Shown piece by piece: positions 59,558-64,000 of a DNA stretch of 64,000 nt; position 1 is the stretch's first letter, and each line of letters starts with the position of its first letter. Source of the DNA: Saccharibacillus sp. JS10 (GTDB lineage Bacteria; Bacillota; Bacilli; Paenibacillales; Paenibacillaceae). The notes under the pieces are model-generated. The model searched no databases and was not told the origin of the DNA. It worked only from the letters and a program-made list of their open reading frames with translations. The stretch is from the NCBI RefSeq assembly GCF_024436065.1, contig NZ_JANFNS010000004.1, forward strand, positions 186,001 through 250,000, written 5' to 3'. The position numbers and the translations under genes are program-made.

Positions 59558-60770
59558 GGCTATGCTCCTTGAGAGGCATCTGGCGCATTTTGCGTTCCAG
59601 CGTGAATGCTAGCGCGAATATTAATATGACCGCGCCTAATACATAAGGCAGATCGATCTGAACATCGAATAACCAACCCGCGAACAGAGGGCCGATCATA
59701 CTGCCTATACTGCTGTAGGTAGTGTTAAGCCCAGCCGCATAGCCTTGACGATCTCCCGCCGAGTTGGCGATGAGTGTGCCTGCCGTCGGACGTAAAAAGG
59801 CATTAAACGCAAAAAACAAAGCCGAGACTATAAGCAGATAGATCATATTGAATTGGATTAACATGAGTAGCAAAGCGACCGCGCTCATGACGAGCGAGAT
59901 TCGAATTAGCTTAATTTCGCCAAAGCGACGTACCAGGCGATCGAGCAGCCAAATCTGGCAGATGATCCCGACGATCGCGCCAAGCGTAATAATGATCGAG
60001 ATGCTTTTTGCATCAAATCCGTATTTTTGCGAAACGAATAAGGAATAGACCGTCTCGTAATTCATCAAGCCGAAGGTCATGACAAGCACAAGCAGCAAAT
60101 AACGGAAGTAAGGCGTACGGAACGATTCCGCGATTTGCCGAGTGACCGGTTCGCGTTTGCGGATCGTTGCCGCTTGTCGATGCTCCGGTGATAAGGTTTC
60201 ACGTAGCAGCAAAGTCAGCAGCGTTGCGACTAGGCTCAGCCCAGCCGCCCAATAGTAAGGCATCCGAATGCCGTGCTGGGCAATCAGCCCGCCAAGACCG
60301 GGTCCAAGTACCATGCCGAGGTTCATCGCTGCGCCGAGATAACCCATGCCTTTGGCGCGATTATCGGTTGTCGTACTATCCGCGACATAAGCCATAACGG
60401 AAGGCACCATCAAGCCAAGCCCCATTCCGCCGATAAAACGAGCGATATACAGCAGAGCTAGCGTATTGCCGATAGCAAACAAATAGTCTGAGATTACGGT
60501 TAGAAACAAGCCAGCGATGATTAACTTTTTGCGACCGAAACGGTCAGAGAGCTGACCTCCGATCGGCGAGAATAGAAACTGTGCGGCGCCGAAAGCCGCG
60601 ACTAAATATCCTGCAGCGGTTCCTGCCGCGCCGAATTGTTTGAGATAATCAGGCAAAATCGGAATAACCATGCCTTGTCCAAGCAGTGCGATAAATAGAT
60701 TGAACATCAGCAGCAGCATCGGAAGTTGAATTTTGCTGGAAGGGTTAGGCGAGAGGGTAGAAGCAGGCAT
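59550..60770 (-). CDS. MFS drug/metabolite efflux transporter (DHA1-like)
   Basis: A 406-residue twelve-helix major facilitator. Motif A is GGQLSDRFGRKKLI; motif C-like PSVMAYVADS and LGPGLGGLIA place it in the DHA1 (Bmr/NorA/TetA-like) exporters. It is first in a two-gene operon with TetR. Upstream, TTTACA-TAG-TGTAAC (60793-60807) is a candidate operator, one mismatch from a perfect dyad. AAGGAG precedes the ATG. Substrate unknown. Confidence 0.9.
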   Translation of the reverse strand: MPASTLSPNPSSKIQLPMLLLMFNLFIALLGQGMVIPILPDYLKQFGAAGTAAGYLVAAFGAAQFLFSPIGGQLSDRFGRKKLIIAGLFLTVISDYLFAIGNTLALLYIARFIGGMGLGLMVPSVMAYVADSTTTDNRAKGMGYLGAAMNLGMVLGPGLGGLIAQHGIRMPYYWAAGLSLVATLLTLLLRETLSPEHRQAATIRKREPVTRQIAESFRTPYFRYLLLVLVMTFGLMNYETVYSLFVSQKYGFDAKSISIIITLGAIVGIICQIWLLDRLVRRFGEIKLIRISLVMSAVALLLMLIQFNMIYLLIVSALFFAFNAFLRPTAGTLIANSAGDRQGYAAGLNTTYSSIGSMIGPLFAGWLFDVQIDLPYVLGAVILIFALAFTLERKMRQMPLKEHSHE

Positions 60771-60988
60771 CAGATAAACTCCTTTTTCAATGGTTTACAT
60801 AGTGTAACTCTTGGCTTGACTAGCATACTCTTTTTTCCTGGAGAAGTAAATGACATCAATTTTAATATTTTTGGAACCAAATCTAGTAAAAAGGGTAACA
60901 GAAAGTATACTTATTCACGTAGCAATCTCTATAAGATAGATCCATCAACCCGCTTTTTTGAAAAAAAGACACCCGGGAGGCTTCGAGG

Positions 60989-63604
60989 ATGAACGAGTTC
61001 AAAACACGGCTCCTTACTATGGAACAAAATCAGCGAACGTTATTGCGCGAAACGCAAGAGCTGCTGAAGGAGTATGAGTCTAGCGATTTGATCCATGAGA
61101 ATGAAAAGCTTCGCCGCGAAACCGAAGAAGACAGGCGAAAGTTAAATGAGCTTCGGATCGAAGCTGCTAAGTTGAAGCAAGAGAATTCAGATTTGCGTCT
61201 ATCATTGAGCGAGCAGATTTTGGACGAAAAACTGAACATTCTCAGATTGTCGAACCGAAAGCTGGAAACGTATTTTGCCAGCGAAGACGTGATGCGCAAA
61301 AACCGGCTGCGACAATTTGAAGAAAAGACGCGCGAGCGTATACATAAAATGATGACTGCTTCGCGCAAGCTGACTGATCAAGAGCAAGCGGAGTTTGCTA
61401 CACGGCTGGACAACTTATCGCAGCATTTGGAACGTAGTTTAGAATATCAACGCAGTGTGCAAGAACAAGAAAATCGCCGGACATTGGGACCTCTCAACGA
61501 CGAATATAAAGGGATGACCGAAGAAGGGGTCGACGAAGCGACCATTCAGCGCCGAATTCGGCAAAATCGCTTAGAGATGAAGATCGGTCTGAATTGGATC
61601 AATAAGATCGCGATTGTGCTGATCTTGATCGCGGTCGGTCTAGCTTTTGGTTACGGCTATTCCAATTGGTTCAACGATTATACAAAAGGAACCGTGTTCT
61701 TCGTTTTCGGTGCTTTGCTACTGGGTGCCGGAGAATTTTCGTATCGCAAAAATCGCCGTACCTTCGCATTGGGGTTACTTGGAGGCGGAACGGCAGTATT
61801 ATATGGTTCTGTTTTCTACAGTTATTTTTTACTCGGCATTATCGGGATGTTTACCGCGCTCGGACTATCGGTACTCATCACGGTCGTGACCTTGCTGCTG
61901 TCGCTGCGTTATGAATCACAAACGATTAGCGCACTTGCGCTGATCGGCGGTTATTTACCGCTGCTGTCGTTCGCGTTGGCATTCGGATTGGAAGGGACAT
62001 TTTTGTACGCGGCGATGGGCTATCTGTTCTTGCTCAATTTACTCCTGCTCCTCGTCTCGCTTCATAAACGCTGGATTTTTATCGCGTATCTCAGCTTTGT
62101 TTTGAATACGCCTTCGATGATCTTGCTGGTATGGCTTGCAGACAGCCGTTGGGTCGGCGCCGCTTATGCGTTCTTGACGTTCCTGATGTACTTGGGTTCA
62201 ACGCTTGCTTACCCAATGCGCTTCAAGCAAAAGTTGAAAGAATGGGATGTGGTACTGCTCGCGATCAACACGCTGGTTGGATGCGGCGTGATGTACGCGC
62301 TGTTAGAATCGGCTGGAGCGATTGAATTCCGAGGATTATTGGCTTTGCTGTTCGGTCTGCTGTATTTCGGGCTTGGACGATTGACAGAAAAGTTCGTGCC
62401 GGCAGAAAAAAATACGCGTTTGCTATTCGATCTGACTGCATTGGTCTTTGCGATTCTGATCGTACCGTTCCAACTGGGTTGGGAATGGTCAGCAATGGGC
62501 TGGCTTGCCGAAGCGCTCGTGCTTTGCATTTACGGCAGTCGTAGCGGTTCGAAAATGCTCGAACGAGCAGGCTGGGCAGTCTGGGGGCTTTGCGTATTGG
62601 CGTTCGTCTTGGTCGATCTGCCGCAGCATAGCCTGAGTCTGCTGGTTATAGATGCGAGCCCGTATACCTTTATGGTCAAGTACACGTTGATTACGATTGG
62701 AACCTTAGCGCTTGCCGCTTTTTATATCTGGGAATGGAAAAATTCCGCAAGCCGTACGGATTCAGCCGATTTGGAACAAACTCAAGCTCCGCGTATGCGG
62801 TATTCGGCAGAAGAACGAAGTCTGCTGCGCATTATCCGCTATGTCGCGATCGGCAACACATGGATCTATGCGCTATATGAAGCTTTTTATGTGTATGATC
62901 TGCTGCGCTTCCCGTCGGATCTTCATTACCTATTCTACAAAATGTTATTGGCGGCAGGGGTGACGGCGTTGCTGTCGTGGGCGGTTACGCGTTTCCCGTC
63001 GATTCAAGATCGTGTTATCCGAGTATACGCACAAATCCAATATGCAGTAGGTTGCTTGATCGGGATCGCCCTTATGTTCACTAGCCCGGTGCTTAAATCA
63101 GAATGGTCAGAAAATACGCTAGCCGATTATGTAGCTCTCTTTGTCTTGTTAGCCGTTAATATTCTGATTTTCTGGAGCGTTAGCCGCCGAGTGCAAAAAG
63201 CGGTACGCCGCTATCCGCAAAACGGAGAATGGTACCCGGTTGGGATCGCGTTATATGGTCTGGTGATGGTGAGCGCCTTACTCGGTGTGCAATTGCATAT
63301 CCATAATGCGGGAATCACCTACAGCGTTGTGTATCTGCTGGTGGCATTGGCATGTATCGTATACGGATTCCGTCGCCGTTATGTCTATATCCGTCGTATG
63401 GGGCTGATCTTGACGCTGCTCTGTACCGCCAAATTGTTAGTGTTCGATCTTGGATTAAGCGGTGCAGGCAGCCGTATTATTGCGTTCTTTGTAGCCGGAT
63501 TTATTTTGCTCGGCATCTCGTATATGTATCAGCGAGTATCAAACCGTCTAGAAGAAGAGGAGGCGGCAGGGAAGGAGAATTCGAATGCGGACAACCAACA
63601 ATGA
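60989..63604 (+). CDS. DUF2339 large membrane protein
   Basis: An 871-residue protein: N-terminal coiled coil (about 15-165, Glu/Lys/Gln-rich) then some twenty transmembrane helices from about 205 to 850. GLNWINKIAIVLILIAVGLAFGYGY is the typical DUF2339 entry, with GxxLLGAGEFSYRKNRRTFALGLLGGGTAVLYGSVF following. The family may be an unusual transporter or envelope scaffold; unknown. GGGAGG precedes the ATG. It overlaps the next gene by 20 bases. Confidence 0.88.
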   Translation: MNEFKTRLLTMEQNQRTLLRETQELLKEYESSDLIHENEKLRRETEEDRRKLNELRIEAAKLKQENSDLRLSLSEQILDEKLNILRLSNRKLETYFASEDVMRKNRLRQFEEKTRERIHKMMTASRKLTDQEQAEFATRLDNLSQHLERSLEYQRSVQEQENRRTLGPLNDEYKGMTEEGVDEATIQRRIRQNRLEMKIGLNWINKIAIVLILIAVGLAFGYGYSNWFNDYTKGTVFFVFGALLLGAGEFSYRKNRRTFALGLLGGGTAVLYGSVFYSYFLLGIIGMFTALGLSVLITVVTLLLSLRYESQTISALALIGGYLPLLSFALAFGLEGTFLYAAMGYLFLLNLLLLLVSLHKRWIFIAYLSFVLNTPSMILLVWLADSRWVGAAYAFLTFLMYLGSTLAYPMRFKQKLKEWDVVLLAINTLVGCGVMYALLESAGAIEFRGLLALLFGLLYFGLGRLTEKFVPAEKNTRLLFDLTALVFAILIVPFQLGWEWSAMGWLAEALVLCIYGSRSGSKMLERAGWAVWGLCVLAFVLVDLPQHSLSLLVIDASPYTFMVKYTLITIGTLALAAFYIWEWKNSASRTDSADLEQTQAPRMRYSAEERSLLRIIRYVAIGNTWIYALYEAFYVYDLLRFPSDLHYLFYKMLLAAGVTALLSWAVTRFPSIQDRVIRVYAQIQYAVGCLIGIALMFTSPVLKSEWSENTLADYVALFVLLAVNILIFWSVSRRVQKAVRRYPQNGEWYPVGIALYGLVMVSALLGVQLHIHNAGITYSVVYLLVALACIVYGFRRRYVYIRRMGLILTLLCTAKLLVFDLGLSGAGSRIIAFFVAGFILLGISYMYQRVSNRLEEEEAAGKENSNADNQQ

Positions 63605-64000
63605 TCGCGAGCCTGCGACAAGATTTAATCGGTTTTCGATAAAAAAACGCCGAATTATCTGGAGTCTGCTAGCGTTGTTAACGGTGACGTCCAGTCTTCC
63701 TGCTACTTCGACTATCGGCAATCTGCCGAGTTATACTGTGATGAACGCTTTGGCGCGACCTTCTGAAAATGATGACGAGAACTCAGGCGTATGGACATTC
63801 GCCAAAGAAATCCAAGTTACGCAATCGTCTCAATACCAATCGCTATTTCTCGATTCGGATATTTACGGACGAGCGCAAAATAACTTGGGCGATATTCGAA
63901 TCGTCAACGCTTCGGGGAAATTTATGCCGTATTACTTGGATACCGGGGAATATGGCGAACGGGGATTGGACCGAGAATATCGATTGGAAGAGGTACGCCG
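63585..64000 (+). CDS. DUF3999 family protein (3' end outside window)
   Basis: The first 138 codons and a partial 139th, running off the window. ATG 63585 lies seven bases after AAGGAG inside the end of the DUF2339 gene. A hydrophobic segment (about residues 25-45) serves as signal or anchor; then WTFAKEIQVTQ, LFLDSDIYGRAQ, NNLGDIRIVNASGKFMPYYLDTG matches the N-terminus of DUF3999 proteins. DUF2339 and DUF3999 genes are often paired, possibly forming one membrane complex. Confidence 0.82.
   Translation, partial: MRTTNNDREPATRFNRFSIKKRRIIWSLLALLTVTSSLPATSTIGNLPSYTVMNALARPSENDDENSGVWTFAKEIQVTQSSQYQSLFLDSDIYGRAQNNLGDIRIVNASGKFMPYYLDTGEYGERGLDREYRLEEVR

Noticed and set aside
60793-60807. TTTACA-TAG-TGTAAC before the MFS gene
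   Set aside because: A possible TetR operator, but it is imperfect, single, and not placed over recognisable promoter boxes; mentioned only in the gene entry.
1-64000. Prophage, transposon, CRISPR, tRNA or rRNA
   Set aside because: No integrase, transposase, terminal repeats of insertion sequences, spacer-repeat arrays, or cloverleaf/rRNA sequences were recognised by eye. Short or degenerate ones could be missed.

Overview
The window looks like ordinary chromosome from a low-to-mid GC Gram-positive of the Paenibacillaceae (Paenibacillus-like; the genus is an inference). Strong AGGAGG ribosome sites with frequent TTG/GTG starts, sigma-A promoters, T-tailed hairpin terminators and Bacillales-type families (IDEAL-like protein, DUF3934, YaaH-type GH18, EcsC, SgrR-type regulators, DUF4173) support this. 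I annotate 61 protein genes. Two are cut by the window edges: a DUF5682 protein at the left and a DUF3999 protein at the right. I see no rRNA, tRNA, CRISPR array, insertion sequence or phage gene.

Layout. 0-3.4 kb: end of a DUF5682 + VWA pair, usually part of a MoxR-ATPase gene set. 4-8.2 kb: lipid kinase, M20 amidohydrolase, YjdM, Cys-cluster/pentapeptide protein, acetyltransferase. 8.5-11.4 kb: operon of two GT4 glycosyltransferases around a VTT membrane protein, probably glycolipid synthesis, behind a PhoP-box-like triplet. 11.5-19.2 kb: aldo/keto reductase, UbiA prenyltransferase, a MazEF-type module with a palindromic operator over its promoter, a luciferase-like oxidoreductase, and a MarR/quinone-reductase divergon with interleaved promoters. 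19.4-34.2 kb: diguanylate cyclase, tiny DUF3934 gene, Nudix + TARG1-like macro-domain pair, catalase-like protein, WYL regulator behind a LexA-like box, GGDEF-EAL protein, an ECF sigma/DUF1835 fusion with an internal ribosome site, EcsC, YpfJ-type protease and a GIY-YIG protein. 34.3-46 kb: uridine kinase, another diguanylate cyclase, two soluble PAS-chemotaxis transducers, a phytoene-desaturase-like enzyme, an HD-GYP protein with an altered receiver, RlmN and a peptide transporter. 46.3-51.5 kb: an ATP-grasp (glutathionylspermidine-synthase-like) / DUF350 / DUF4178 / K+ channel cluster with a Gly-Ser-rich membrane protein that may be the ligase substrate. 51.6-64 kb: SgrR-type regulator, DUF4173 protein, Rrf2 regulator, GH18, DoxX, MFS-TetR operon, and the DUF2339-DUF3999 pair.

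Two families of non-coding repeats fill the large gaps. Element A (five copies) is a nested double hairpin whose stems keep pairing through compensatory base changes. Element B (two copies) carries TTAACGGA motifs and an inverted repeat. Three of the five A copies lie between a stop codon and a terminator in sense orientation. Separately, two promoters (53.5 and 57.3 kb) share a long conserved block containing an inverted repeat, which suggests a small regulon, possibly of the adjacent SgrR-type protein.

Themes are cyclic-di-GMP and chemotaxis signalling (four c-di-GMP enzymes and two transducers within 24 kb), membrane-lipid and envelope remodelling, redox and quinone stress, and ADP-ribose chemistry. 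Family assignments were made by eye from protein motifs; no database search was possible.
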